A program made the translations under genes and the position numbers. From the NCBI GenBank assembly GCA_965276785.1, contig OZ255629.1, forward strand, positions 4,278,001 through 4,342,000: a DNA stretch of 64,000 nucleotides. Direction: 5' to 3'. The notes beneath the pieces were generated by a model. The model ran no database searches, had not been told where the DNA came from, and saw nothing but the letters and a program-made list of their open reading frames with translations. The stretch is from LMUY01 sp965276785 (GTDB lineage: Bacteria; Pseudomonadota; Alphaproteobacteria; Acetobacterales; Acetobacteraceae). Each line of letters opens with the position of its first letter. Within the stretch, counting starts at the first letter, position 1. Shown here piece by piece: positions 52,405-60,622 of the stretch.

Positions 52405-52449
52405 ATGATAAAGAAACTACCATGTTTGGCGCTGCTGGCACTGGGGTTA
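52405..52449 (+). pseudogene. 5' fragment of lipoprotein paralogue 2 (signal peptide), cut by an IS element
   Basis: ATG at 52405 encodes MIKKLPCLALLALGL, a typical lipoprotein signal sequence, and then runs into the left end of an insertion sequence. Joining codon 15 to position 53615 or 53618 beyond the element continues in frame as a lipobox (LFAC or LLFAC) followed by SEGRDFPRPD, rebuilding a lipoprotein of about 205 residues, the same length as paralogue 1. This exact in-frame match is the main evidence for the insertion. Confidence 0.75.
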
Positions 52450-53614
52450 TACCGGTCAGCTTAGAAACTGACTTGGTTGAGATAGGGGTAGCTAGTTAGG
52501 GATTGCAGTTGGGCTGCGGTCAGCTTTTGCCATGCGATGCAAAGCGCATCGACGATGGCGTCGTAGCTGTTGAGGAGCCTGTGGCTGAGATAGCGCTCGC
52601 GCAGGTAGAGCCAAACGCGTTCGACTGGGTTGAGCTCGGGGCTGTAGGGCGGCAGCAGGATCAGCGACACGTTGGCCGGCATGGTGAGGTCGTTGGTGAC
52701 GTGCCAGCCGGCCTGATCCATGACCATGGCAGCGTGTTCGTCCTTGGCCAAGGTGGCGGCGAACTGGTCGACGAACAGCTGCATGGTGGCGGTGTTCAGC
52801 TCTGGCAGCACCAGGGCGAACGCGCTGCCAGTCTTCGGCTGCACGGCGGCGAACAGGTGCGTCCAGGTGTAACGCTGGTCGCACAAGCCGGGCGGGCGTT
52901 GGCCGCGGGTGAACCAGCGATGGCAGGTGCGGCCTTTCTGGCCGAACCGCGCCTCATCCTGAAACCACAGCGTCAGGCGGCGGCCCGGATGCGCCTGCGC
53001 GATGGTGTCCAGCTCGCTCTGCAGCCCCCTTTTGACCAGGTCTGTCGTGCTACCGGGTCGGCCTTGGGATGCGACGGCCGGGCCTTCTGCCGCGACAAGC
53101 CCAGTTTGCGCATCAGCTTGGACATGTGCGCCTCGTGGTAGTCGACCTTCCAGCGCCGCGCGATCTCGGCACACAGCTCGGCCAGCGTCCAGGCCGACAC
53201 GCCCGTCTTCTCGATGTCCGGACCATCCAGCACCAGCTTGCGCAGCTCGGCCATACGGCTGTCGTCCAGCCGCGGCTTTGGTCCAGGCCGGGGCCGGTCG
53301 TGCAGGCCGTCCAAGCCCTCGGCGTTGTAGCGCATGACCGCATCGCGCAGCGCCTGGCGCTCCATGCCGGCCAGGCGCGCTGCCTCGGCCCGCGTCATGC
53401 CTTCCAGCGCGTTGGCGATTGCCATCATCCGCGCCGCCGCTGATCGGTCAGGTTCTACACGCGCCCGCTTGCGCAGTTCTGCCCCCGACAGCTTCTCGCT
53501 GATCACCAGCCGCTTGCCCTTCATCGCCCCTACCCCGCACAGCCCCAGCGAGGCCAGCAGGCTCCACCGAGCCGCTCAAAATCACAGGCGAGTCATCAAC
53601 CGCGCTGGCCGGTA
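52450..53614 (-). mobile_element. IS630-family insertion sequence
   Basis: About 1165 bases bounded by imperfect inverted repeats that begin TACCGGTCAGC on the left and TACCGGCCAGC (read from the right end), with further scattered matches such as TGACT over about 27 bases. TTA is present on both sides (52447-52449 and 53615-53617), compatible with the TA target duplication usual for this family. It encodes one transposase in two overlapping frames. It has inserted into the signal-peptide/lipobox junction of a lipoprotein gene. Confidence 0.85.
52461..53524 (-). CDS. IS630-family transposase, two frames with a -1 shift
   Basis: The first frame (53524 to about 53030) encodes a helix-turn-helix region: MTRAEAARLAGMERQALRDAV and a winged-helix segment TLAELCAEIARRWKV. 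The second (about 53050 to 52461) encodes the DDE catalytic domain, with acidic residues in LWFQDEARFGQ, VMDQAGWH and PPYSPELNPVERVW. The frames join at a run AAAAGGGGG (complement at 53025-53033), where a -1 shift restores a continuous protein. This could be programmed slippage, which is known in this family, or a decay mutation. Both frames otherwise look intact, so the element may still be mobile. Confidence 0.85.
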
Positions 53615-54187
53615 TTATTCGCCTGCAGTGAAGGCCGCGACTTCCCGAGACCCGATCTCGATGCCGGATTGGTGCTGCGGAGCACGACGGAAAGCGACGT
53701 TATCGCCCGCTACGGACCACCGCTGCGCCGTAATGAAAGCGCAACAAGACCGCCTGAGCCGACCGATCCGCACTCTGACGACCAAGTGGACCTGATCTAC
53801 AGCTACTCGGCCATGACGAAGATCGGGCCGGGTGGGCGCTCTAGCCGCATGGCAATGTTCGGTTTTCGAGATGGCACACTCCATACTGTGACGTTTGTGA
53901 GCACCTTCCCGTCCGACCAACGTCGTTTCGATCCAGCATCCCTCCAAACGCTCCTGTCGAGACCAAGCCTGACCAAGGCCGAGTTAATCACGCTTGTCGG
54001 GCCGCCTGACAGTCGAGTGGCCAGTGTTATTGGCCCCAATAGCGAGAGCGACAGTTGGTACGTGTTGGCGCATCACACAACGCAGACCGCCGCGGATAGC
54101 ATTGTCGCCAGCGAGCGACTGACCGTGTCAGTCGCTTCGGATGGGCGCGTGACAGCCCACCAACTCGACATCAACAACGCTCTTTGA
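53615..54187 (+). pseudogene. 3' part of lipoprotein paralogue 2, separated from its signal peptide by an IS element
   Basis: Reading from the IS end gives a lipobox LFAC, then SEGRDFPRPD, TESDVIARYGPP, STFPSDQRRF and LITLVGPP, and ends at a TGA at 54187 (about 190 codons). It aligns in layout with the paralogues at 51702 and 54199. Without the N-terminal signal segment, left on the far side of the IS at 52405-52449, it has no proper start; an internal TTG at 53669 would make a cytosolic fragment lacking the lipobox. It is therefore classed as an interrupted gene. It overlaps the region just before paralogue 3, with which it was probably co-transcribed. Confidence 0.75.
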
Positions 54188-54198
54188 GGTTGCGCCAA

Positions 54199-54846
54199 AT
54201 GCGCCCTAAGCTCTTGCTCCTCCCGCTCGGCCTGCTGTCGGCCGCTTGCACGATTTCCGAACCGCTCGGTCGCGATTTCCCGCGACCGGAAGCAGTGCCA
54301 AGCCTTGCAATCGGGCGCTCCACCGAAGCAGACATCATTGCCGTTTACGGGCAACCTATTCGGAGGTCGGAAAATGCGGTCACCTTGCCGGTTCTCTCAC
54401 CACCCGCTGCAGGGTTTCAGCCGAGCAGCGACACCACCTTAACTTATCAAAGCGGCACACAGGTCGTGTTCGCCTACGCTGCGCCATACACCACTAAGTA
54501 TCGCACATTGGCCTTCCGCTTGCACGACGGACGCCTCGCCGGATACGATTTCAACAGTGCTTTCGTGAGTGACGCGCCGGCACTGGATACGGACGCAGCT
54601 TCGGCTTTGCTGAAACGGCCTGATGTGACCATGGGCGATCTAATGACCGTCTTAGGGCCGCCGTGGTCGCGTCAAACATATCCCGGGCCGTCCACGTCGC
54701 AAACTGTGGGGGAGGTGGATCGCTGGCAGGGAGACGCTCGCGCCAGTTCCAGCCGGGTCGTCAGGACGCAAAGCGTTTTGGTCAGGTTTGGGCGCGACGG
54801 CCGGCTTTTGAGCAGTAGCATCAACGCCGCTGAACCGATCCAATAG
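54199..54846 (+). CDS. Putative lipoprotein, GRDF-type family, paralogue 3
   Basis: 215-residue predicted lipoprotein. The ATG at 54199 follows GAGG at a good distance and gives MRPKLLLLPLGLLSAAC, a signal peptide with lipobox SAAC. The mature part has GRDFPRPE soon after the cysteine, TEADIIAVYGQP, and a second half with LMTVLGPP, like the other two paralogues. It differs from them by an extra segment (LSPPAAGFQPSS) between the halves. The start lies 11 bases after the stop of the interrupted paralogue. With that gene cut by the IS, transcription must come from the IS or from a local promoter. Confidence 0.75.
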   Translation: MRPKLLLLPLGLLSAACTISEPLGRDFPRPEAVPSLAIGRSTEADIIAVYGQPIRRSENAVTLPVLSPPAAGFQPSSDTTLTYQSGTQVVFAYAAPYTTKYRTLAFRLHDGRLAGYDFNSAFVSDAPALDTDAASALLKRPDVTMGDLMTVLGPPWSRQTYPGPSTSQTVGEVDRWQGDARASSSRVVRTQSVLVRFGRDGRLLSSSINAAEPIQ

Positions 54847-55178
54847 CGCTGACCCGTCGGCCGCCTTCGCCCACTGCCAAGCCGAAGATAAGCCCCCTCG
54901 TGCTAAAGCTTGTTATATCAGCCGCCGTATGTTGATACCCTTCCGCGTGTGCATCGTCTTCGCGAGCAAAGCGGGGCGCTTCAGGGGCGAGCACCGTCTT
55001 GCGACCCTGTATGGCCGCGTCGCTCCCCTCCTCGCCATGATGAAACAGGTCAACGCGTCGGACGGCTGGTATTAGTTCGCCACCGGGTATGCCGACTCGC
55101 CGTGAATGAAAGCATGGCCAAGGCCCTCACCCCGACCCTCTCCAGCCAGGCGCGAGAGGGAGCTTTCTGTTTAGTCGA
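54847..55178. other. Intergenic region between lipoprotein paralogue 3 and sppA
   Basis: A 332-base stretch between convergent genes. A short open frame across it shows no family features. The part nearest sppA contains an imperfect palindrome of a dispersed type (see 55137). No promoter is expected because the flanking genes converge here. Confidence 0.5.
55137..55165 (-). terminator. Hairpin downstream of sppA
   Basis: CCCTCTC and GAGAGGG pair around a loop of about a dozen bases, 14 bases past the sppA stop on the minus strand. It probably ends or protects the rpsA-sppA transcript. The sequence is of a dispersed repeat type common in proteobacterial intergenic regions, so a purely structural role is also possible. 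Confidence 0.5.
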
Positions 55179-56102
55179 TCATCCACCAGCCCATCTCGTC
55201 CCCCAAATCGCCATCGGCACTCCCACCGCCGTGTCCAACCCCAGCCGCACCTCCAACCACCCCAGCGTCGCCCCGAACGTGCGCTGATACAGGCTGCCCA
55301 GCTTCAAATCCTGCACCGGCAAGCTGGCGCTCACGCCCTTTTCCTTCGCCAGCCAGTCGCGCGCCGCCTGCTCGCCCCCGATCTCGTCCACTAAACCGAG
55401 CCCCAACGCCTGCCGCCCGTCATAGGCCCGCCCATCCGCCAACTCCCGCACCTTGGCCTCGTCCATGTGGCGGCCTTCGGCCACGATGGTGACGAACTGG
55501 CCGAACAGGTCGCCCACCAGCCCCTGCAGATACGCCCGCCCCGCCACCGACATCGGCGCCGTGTAGGACGGCTGGTCCTTCAACGGCCCCGAGATAATCG
55601 GGTCACTCTGCACGCCAAGCTTCTCCAGCAAGCCGCCGATATTGCCCGTCTCCAGGATCACCCCGATCGACCCGGTGAGCGTCGCGTTGCTGGCGAAGAT
55701 GCGCGCGGCTGGCACGCTGATCATGTAGCCAGCCGAGGCCGCCGTGCCGCCCATCACCGTCACCAATGGCTTGGCGGCGGCCACCCGCACCAGCGCATCG
55801 TGCAGGCTCTCGCCGCCGGCCACGCTGCCGCCGGGGCTGTCCACCGACAGCATCACCGCCGCCACGCTGCTGTCCTTGGCCAGCGCAGTCACCGCCTCCA
55901 GCAGCTTGCGGTCCTCGGTGATGATACCGCTCACCGTCACCCGCTCGACATGGGAGCCACCGAGGCCGCCGGGGCGGGCGCCGCGTAGCGCGTAACCCGC
56001 AGCGCCCAGCACGACCAGCACCGCCACCAGGCGCCAAAATACCAGGCGGCGTTTGAGACGCCGCCGGTCGATCAGCAGGTCCGCTTCCAGACCCTCGGCC
56101 AT
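55179..56102 (-). CDS. sppA: Signal peptide peptidase SppA (S49 family)
   Basis: 307-residue membrane-anchored serine peptidase that degrades leftover signal peptides. One hydrophobic anchor lies at residues ~22-40, followed by the protease domain with VDSPGGSV, the nucleophile serine in GGTAASAGYMISVPA, and GSIGVI. Length is that of the short, single-domain SppA. It starts six bases after the rpsA stop on the same strand and is likely co-transcribed with it. Confidence 0.93.
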   Translation of the reverse strand: MAEGLEADLLIDRRRLKRRLVFWRLVAVLVVLGAAGYALRGARPGGLGGSHVERVTVSGIITEDRKLLEAVTALAKDSSVAAVMLSVDSPGGSVAGGESLHDALVRVAAAKPLVTVMGGTAASAGYMISVPAARIFASNATLTGSIGVILETGNIGGLLEKLGVQSDPIISGPLKDQPSYTAPMSVAGRAYLQGLVGDLFGQFVTIVAEGRHMDEAKVRELADGRAYDGRQALGLGLVDEIGGEQAARDWLAKEKGVSASLPVQDLKLGSLYQRTFGATLGWLEVRLGLDTAVGVPMAIWGTRWAGG

Positions 56103-56108
56103 GGGCGG

Positions 56109-57839
56109 TTACTCGCCGCTCTGCTGATTGCGGCGGCGGATTGCCGCCCCCAGGATGTCGCCCAGCGAGGCGCCGCTGTCAGACGTGCCGAACTCGGCCA
56201 CTGCCTGCTTGTCCTCCTCGATCTCGCGACCCTTGATGGTGAGCGAGAGCTTGCGGGCGGCGCGGTCGATGGCGGTGATCTTGGCATCCACCTTTTCGCC
56301 CACGGCGAAGCGGTCAGGGCGCTGGTCCTGCTTATCGCGGGCCAGCTCGGCGCGGCGGATGAAGCCGGTTAGCACGTCGTCCACCTTCACCTCGATGCCA
56401 TTGGCCTGCACCGCGGTCACCACGCAGGTGACGACTTCACCCTTCTTGACGCGGGAGAGAGTGTCGGCCGCCGGGTCGTCTTGGAGCTGCTTGATGCCGA
56501 GCGAGATGCGCTCCTTCTCCACGTCCACATCCAGCACCTTGGCGCGGATGGTTTGGCCCTTGTCGTATTTGGCCATGGCGAGCTCGCCCGGCTCGTCCCA
56601 CGAGATGTCAGACATATGGACCATGCCATCGATGTCTGCACCGATGCCCACGAAGAGGCCGAACTCGGTAATGTTGCGCAGTTCGCCTTCCACTTCGGAG
56701 CCGACGGGATGGGTCTCGATGAACTCCTCCCATGGATTGCGCTGCACCTGCTTCAGGCCGAGCGAAATGCGGCGCTTGGAGCTGTCCACGTCCAGCACCA
56801 TCACGTCCACTTCCTGGCTAGTGGCGACGATCTTGCCGGGGTGCACGTTCTTCTTGGTCCAGCTCATCTCGGAGACATGGACCAGGCCTTCGACGCCGGG
56901 CTCCAGCTCCACGAAGGCGCCATAGTCGGTGATGTTGGTGACGCGGCCGGTGAACTTGGCGCTTGCCGGGTATTTCGCCGCCACGCCCTCCCACGGGTCG
57001 GCCTCGAGTTGCTTCATGCCCAGGCTAATGCGCTGGGTGTCGGCATTGAAGCGGATCACCTGCACGCGGACCTGCTGCCCAATAGTGAGCGCCTCAGACG
57101 GGTGATTGATGCGGCGCCAGGCAATGTCGGTCACATGGAGCAGCCCGTCCACGCCGCCCAGGTCGACGAAGGCGCCGTAGTCGGTGATGTTCTTCACCAC
57201 GCCGTCCAGGATCATGCCTTCCTTAAGGCCCTGGATCAGCTCGGAGCGCTGCTCGGCGCGGGTCTCTTCCAGCACGGCGCGGCGGCTGACCACGATGTTG
57301 CCGCGAGCGCGGTCCATCTTAAGGATTTGGAACGGCTGCGGCGTGCCCATCAGGGGGCCGACATCGCGGACCGGGCGGATATCCACTTGGCTGCCGGGCA
57401 GGAAGGCCACGGCGCCGCCGAGGTCTACGGTAAAGCCGCCTTTGACCCGGCCGTAGATGGTGCCGTTGACGCGCTGCTGCGCCTCAAATGCCTTTTCGAG
57501 GTTGGTCCAGGCCTCTTCGCGCCGGGCCTTCTCGCGCGAGAGCACGATGGAGCCGTCACGGTCCTCGTAGCGCTCGACGAACAGCTCGATCAGGTCGCCG
57601 GGCTTGACCTCGGGGGCGGCGCCGGGCGGGCCGAACTCCTTGAGCGCGACCCGGCCTTCGCTTTTCAGGCCGACATCGACGATGGCGAACTCATCGGTGA
57701 GGCGGAGCACCCGCCCGGTGACGACGGAGCCGTCGAAGCCGGAATCCCGGCCAAGGGTCTCGTCGAGCAGGGAGGCGAAGTCTTCGCCGCCCGGATTGTG
57801 AGATTGGGAATAGTCGTAGGCGACGGCGGTGGATGCCAT
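56109..57839 (-). CDS. rpsA: 30S ribosomal protein S1
   Basis: 576-residue S1 protein that binds mRNA at the 30S platform during initiation. Six S1/OB-fold RNA-binding repeats are visible, the better-conserved ones marked by GMILDGVVKNITDYGAFVDL, GRVTNITDYGAFVELEPG and GELRNITEFGLFVGIG (each under 20 residues apart from spacing). Length matches alphaproteobacterial S1. The start ATG follows a long upstream stretch with GGAAA about 13 bases before it. It is divergent from a Fic gene across a 220-base region that should hold its promoter. Being a core gene, it argues that the window is chromosomal. Confidence 0.96.
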   Translation of the reverse strand: MASTAVAYDYSQSHNPGGEDFASLLDETLGRDSGFDGSVVTGRVLRLTDEFAIVDVGLKSEGRVALKEFGPPGAAPEVKPGDLIELFVERYEDRDGSIVLSREKARREEAWTNLEKAFEAQQRVNGTIYGRVKGGFTVDLGGAVAFLPGSQVDIRPVRDVGPLMGTPQPFQILKMDRARGNIVVSRRAVLEETRAEQRSELIQGLKEGMILDGVVKNITDYGAFVDLGGVDGLLHVTDIAWRRINHPSEALTIGQQVRVQVIRFNADTQRISLGMKQLEADPWEGVAAKYPASAKFTGRVTNITDYGAFVELEPGVEGLVHVSEMSWTKKNVHPGKIVATSQEVDVMVLDVDSSKRRISLGLKQVQRNPWEEFIETHPVGSEVEGELRNITEFGLFVGIGADIDGMVHMSDISWDEPGELAMAKYDKGQTIRAKVLDVDVEKERISLGIKQLQDDPAADTLSRVKKGEVVTCVVTAVQANGIEVKVDDVLTGFIRRAELARDKQDQRPDRFAVGEKVDAKITAIDRAARKLSLTIKGREIEEDKQAVAEFGTSDSGASLGDILGAAIRRRNQQSGE

Positions 57840-58059
57840 GGGGGTCGGGGTTTCCTGTGGGGGGCGCGAAGCGCCGGGGGTTTGCGCATCCAGCTTGGGA
57901 TACGGCTCGCCTGCAGCACGCAGGCTCCGGTTGTACGGTACTGGTGCGGAGAAACTACGAAGCGCAAGTTTGAGTCAAGCAGAACCGGTATGCGTTGGTG
58001 CTTGTTAAAGCCAACCGAATGATACTTTAATAGCTCTCGGGCTTATTAAAGGAACTGAA
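57840..58059. promoter_or_regulatory. Divergent intergenic region between rpsA and fic
   Basis: 220 bases with lower GC than its surroundings in the part next to fic (58000-58050 is AT-rich, with TAATAG and TTATTAAAGG). Promoters for both rpsA (minus) and the Fic gene (plus) are expected here. I could not assign precise -35/-10 boxes with confidence. Confidence 0.45.
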
Positions 58060-59214
58060 ATGGCCGGGCCGAACCGCTTCGTCATGACGGCTGTCGGAGG
58101 CGAGCGCGTCTGGGCCTTCGTTCCTGCGCCGTTGCCCCCAGAACCGCCGCTGGAGCTGAGCGGCCTGCAGCTTGCGCTCGAGCGGGCGAACCAGGCAATT
58201 GGCCGGCTCGATGGCGCCGGGCTCATCCTGCCAACGCCCCAGTTGTTCATTTACATGTCCGTGCGCAAGGAGGCGCTGCTGTCCTCCCAGATCGAGGGCA
58301 CGCAGTCTTCCCTGTCCGACCTGCTGTTGTTCGACGCGCATGAGGCCTTTACGTCGCCGGTCGAGGATGTGGAGGAGGTCTCCAACGACATCGCGGCGAT
58401 GAATCACGGTTTGGAACGGCTGCGAGACAACTTCCCACTCTCATTGCGGCTGTTGCGGGAGATCCATGCCATCCTGCTGCGCGGCGGCCGCGGCCATGAC
58501 AAGGAGCCGGGCGAGTTCCGCCGCAGCCAGAACTGGATCGGCGGCAGCCGCCCGGGCACTGCCGCGTTCGTGCCGCCGCCGCCGCAAGAGCTGATGGACT
58601 GCCTCGGCAAGCTGGAGCTTTTCATCCATGAGCCCCAGCCCAGCCTGCCGCTGCTGGTCCGTATCGCGCTGGTGCATGTCCAGTTCGAGACCATCCACCC
58701 CTTCCTGGACGGCAACGGACGATTGGGCCGCTTGCTGATCACCTTCATGCTTTGCCACGCCGGGGCGATGCACGAGCCGCTGCTGTATCCGAGCCTGTTC
58801 CTGAAGCAGAACCGGGCGCGCTATTACGCGTGCCTGCAGGCCGTGCGGGACGAGGGCGCTTGGTCCGCTTGGCTCGCATTCTTCCTGGAAGCGATGGCCG
58901 TCACCGCCGAGGCCGGGGCCGACACCATCCGGCGCATGCTGGCGCTGTTCAGCGCTACGCGGGAGCAAGCAGGCGGCTTAGGCCGCCACGCCGCCTTGGC
59001 CTTGCGCGTGCTGGGCGTGTTGGAACAGTCCCCGATTCTCTCGATCAGCACGCTTGCTGAGCGGTTGGGCGTATCCTTCCCGACCGCCTCGGCAGCGATC
59101 CAACGGCTGCAAGAGCTTGGGATTGTCCGCGAACTCTCAGGGCAACTTCGAGGGCGCACCTTCGCCTACGATGAATACCTGACGCTGCTGAGCGAGGGGA
59201 CCGAACCGCTTTAG
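58060..59214 (+). CDS. Fic family protein with N-terminal inhibitory motif and C-terminal winged helix
   Basis: 384-residue Fic-domain protein, a likely AMP-transferase acting on a host-cell protein target. The catalytic motif HPFLDGNGRLGR begins at His213 and is complete. The inhibitory helix motif [S/T]xxxE[G/N] occurs at Ser75-Gly80 (SSQIEG), N-terminal to the Fic core, as in class II Fic proteins, where the Glu blocks ATP binding. The C-terminal 80 residues look like a winged helix-turn-helix (LSISTLAERLGVSFPTASAAIQ), so it may also bind DNA. No antitoxin-like partner is adjacent. AT-rich upstream sequence and the neighbouring broken IS suggest it may have been acquired. Confidence 0.9.
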   Translation: MAGPNRFVMTAVGGERVWAFVPAPLPPEPPLELSGLQLALERANQAIGRLDGAGLILPTPQLFIYMSVRKEALLSSQIEGTQSSLSDLLLFDAHEAFTSPVEDVEEVSNDIAAMNHGLERLRDNFPLSLRLLREIHAILLRGGRGHDKEPGEFRRSQNWIGGSRPGTAAFVPPPPQELMDCLGKLELFIHEPQPSLPLLVRIALVHVQFETIHPFLDGNGRLGRLLITFMLCHAGAMHEPLLYPSLFLKQNRARYYACLQAVRDEGAWSAWLAFFLEAMAVTAEAGADTIRRMLALFSATREQAGGLGRHAALALRVLGVLEQSPILSISTLAERLGVSFPTASAAIQRLQELGIVRELSGQLRGRTFAYDEYLTLLSEGTEPL

Positions 59215-59217
59215 CAG

Positions 59218-59276
59218 TGTAGCCCGCATGTCGATGCGGGTGCCACCGGTGCAGCCCCGCATCAAGATGCGTTGGG
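59218..59276. repeat. Degenerate palindrome, repeat family B, copy 3
   Basis: Immediately after the fic stop, TGTAGCCCGCATGTCGATGCGGG is followed (after GGTGC spacers) by a partial inverted arm CCCCGCATCAAGATGCG. It resembles the perfect hairpin at 32491-32544 but the arms have drifted. Probably a dispersed element serving as a transcript end for fic. Confidence 0.6.
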
Positions 59277-59327
59277 GTGGACGGCCCCGCGGCATCATGT
59301 GCCAAGGTTCGTCAGTGAGAGCGAACG

Positions 59328-60364
59328 ATGGAGCCGCCCGTGACCGAGTATAAACGTATCGCCGTTGACACGTCCAAGCACGTCTTCACACTTCATGGCA
59401 TTGATGCGAAGAGCAACACGGTGCTGCGTCGCAACCTGCGCCGCGCCGCCTTCATCGAATTCTTCCGCAAGCTGCCACCGACGCAGATCGCGATTGCAGG
59501 CGCTCGGCCACCAAGTGGCACTGACCCCGCCGCAATACGTCAAGCCGTTCGTCAAGCGTGGCAAGAACGACCGCAACGATGCGGAGGCGATCTGCACCGC
59601 CGCCGGGCAGCCGGACATGGCGCAGGTGCCAGTCAAGTCGGCCCAGGCGCAGGCCGCCGCCATGCTGCTCAGCGTGCGCGAGTTGCTGACCCGGCAACAC
59701 ACCCAGCTGGTCAACGCCCTGCGCGGGCACGCCGCCGAGTTCGGCTTAATCGCCGCCAAGGGCGAGGCCGGGTTGCGCGAGGTGATCGCCAAAGCCGCCG
59801 ATGCACAAGCCCTGCCCAAGCCGGCAGCCGAGGCACTGGCGCTGCTGGCGGCAGAAATCGACCGGGTGGAGGTGCGGCTGGCCGAGACCGACAGAACGCT
59901 GCTGGCTCAGCACAAGGCCTCTCCCATGAAGCCGGTTGCTGGCCGAGATCTCCGGCGTGGGGTGGCTCACCGCGCTGACCCTGTCACTGCGGGTCGACCC
60001 GGCGCAGTTCCGCTCGGGCCGCCATCTCGCCGCCTGGCTGGGGCTGGTGCCGCGCGAGCACTCCACCGGCGGCAAGCAGCGCCTCGGCGGCATCAGCCGC
60101 GCCGGTAACGAGCGCATCCGCAGCCTACTGGTGCTGGGAGCCACCGCCGTGATCCGCCATGCCAAGCCGGGCAAGACCGCGCCGTGGCTGCTGTGCTTGC
60201 TGGAGCGCAAGCCGCGCAAGCTCGCGGCGGTGGCTCTGGCCAACAAGATCGCCCGGGTTGCCTGGGCGGAGCTGGCCAAAGGTTCCGCCTGCGTAGCAGG
60301 TGGAAGGCCAGCGGAGGGCATGATGGCGAGCGGAGAGGCTTACCGGCAACCAGCCAAGGCCTGA
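59328..60364 (+). pseudogene. IS110-family transposase, broken by a deletion and frameshift
   Basis: Three consecutive pieces in different frames make up one IS110-type transposase: the start (YKRIAVDTSKHVFTLHGID, first catalytic Asp), the middle (PPQYVKPFVKRGKNDRNDAEAI, third and fourth acidic residues) and the C-terminal transposase_20 part (LAEISGVGWLTALTL, GGKQRLGGISRAGNERIR). Between the first and second piece, near 59495, the segment that normally holds the second catalytic residue (EACG...HWAR) is missing; a second frameshift lies near 59935. The protein is therefore inactive. Element ends were not located; IS110 elements lack clear inverted repeats. Confidence 0.85.
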
Positions 60365-60622
60365 CCGTCCGCCAGCCGCAGGTGTAAGAGGGCAGACAGG
60401 AGAAGATGCTGATCGGTCGGACCGACGATCCACCAAGCCCGTGTAGCCCGTCGGCCAGCAAGGCCGCCAATGCGTTTGGGCGTGGATCGCGGAACCCATC
60501 TAGGCCAGCGGCCGTGAGCCGCACCCCAAAGGCCGGACACACGAGCGCAACCGCACCAGATCAGACAATCTTCACCCGAGCCCCTTGCATCCAAAGGGCC
60601 GTCCACACACGGGCTACGACCG
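60365..60622. other. Non-coding remainder of the IS110-type element and nrdJ downstream region
   Basis: 258 bases between the broken transposase and the nrdJ stop. No gene is supported. Elements of this family often carry a non-coding stretch beside the transposase, which in IS110/IS1111 elements can encode a structured guide RNA; whether this remnant keeps one cannot be judged by eye. No clear terminator for nrdJ was seen. Confidence 0.4.

Noticed and set aside
53669..54187. A self-standing gene starting at the internal TTG
   Set aside because: It would begin inside a conserved lipoprotein family, after the lipobox and GRDF motif; the signal peptide is found across the IS, so this is an interrupted gene.
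54910..55287. A 125-codon plus-strand frame between paralogue 3 and sppA
   Set aside because: It overlaps sppA antisense and includes a dispersed palindrome translated as LTPTLSSQAREGA, a common spurious peptide.
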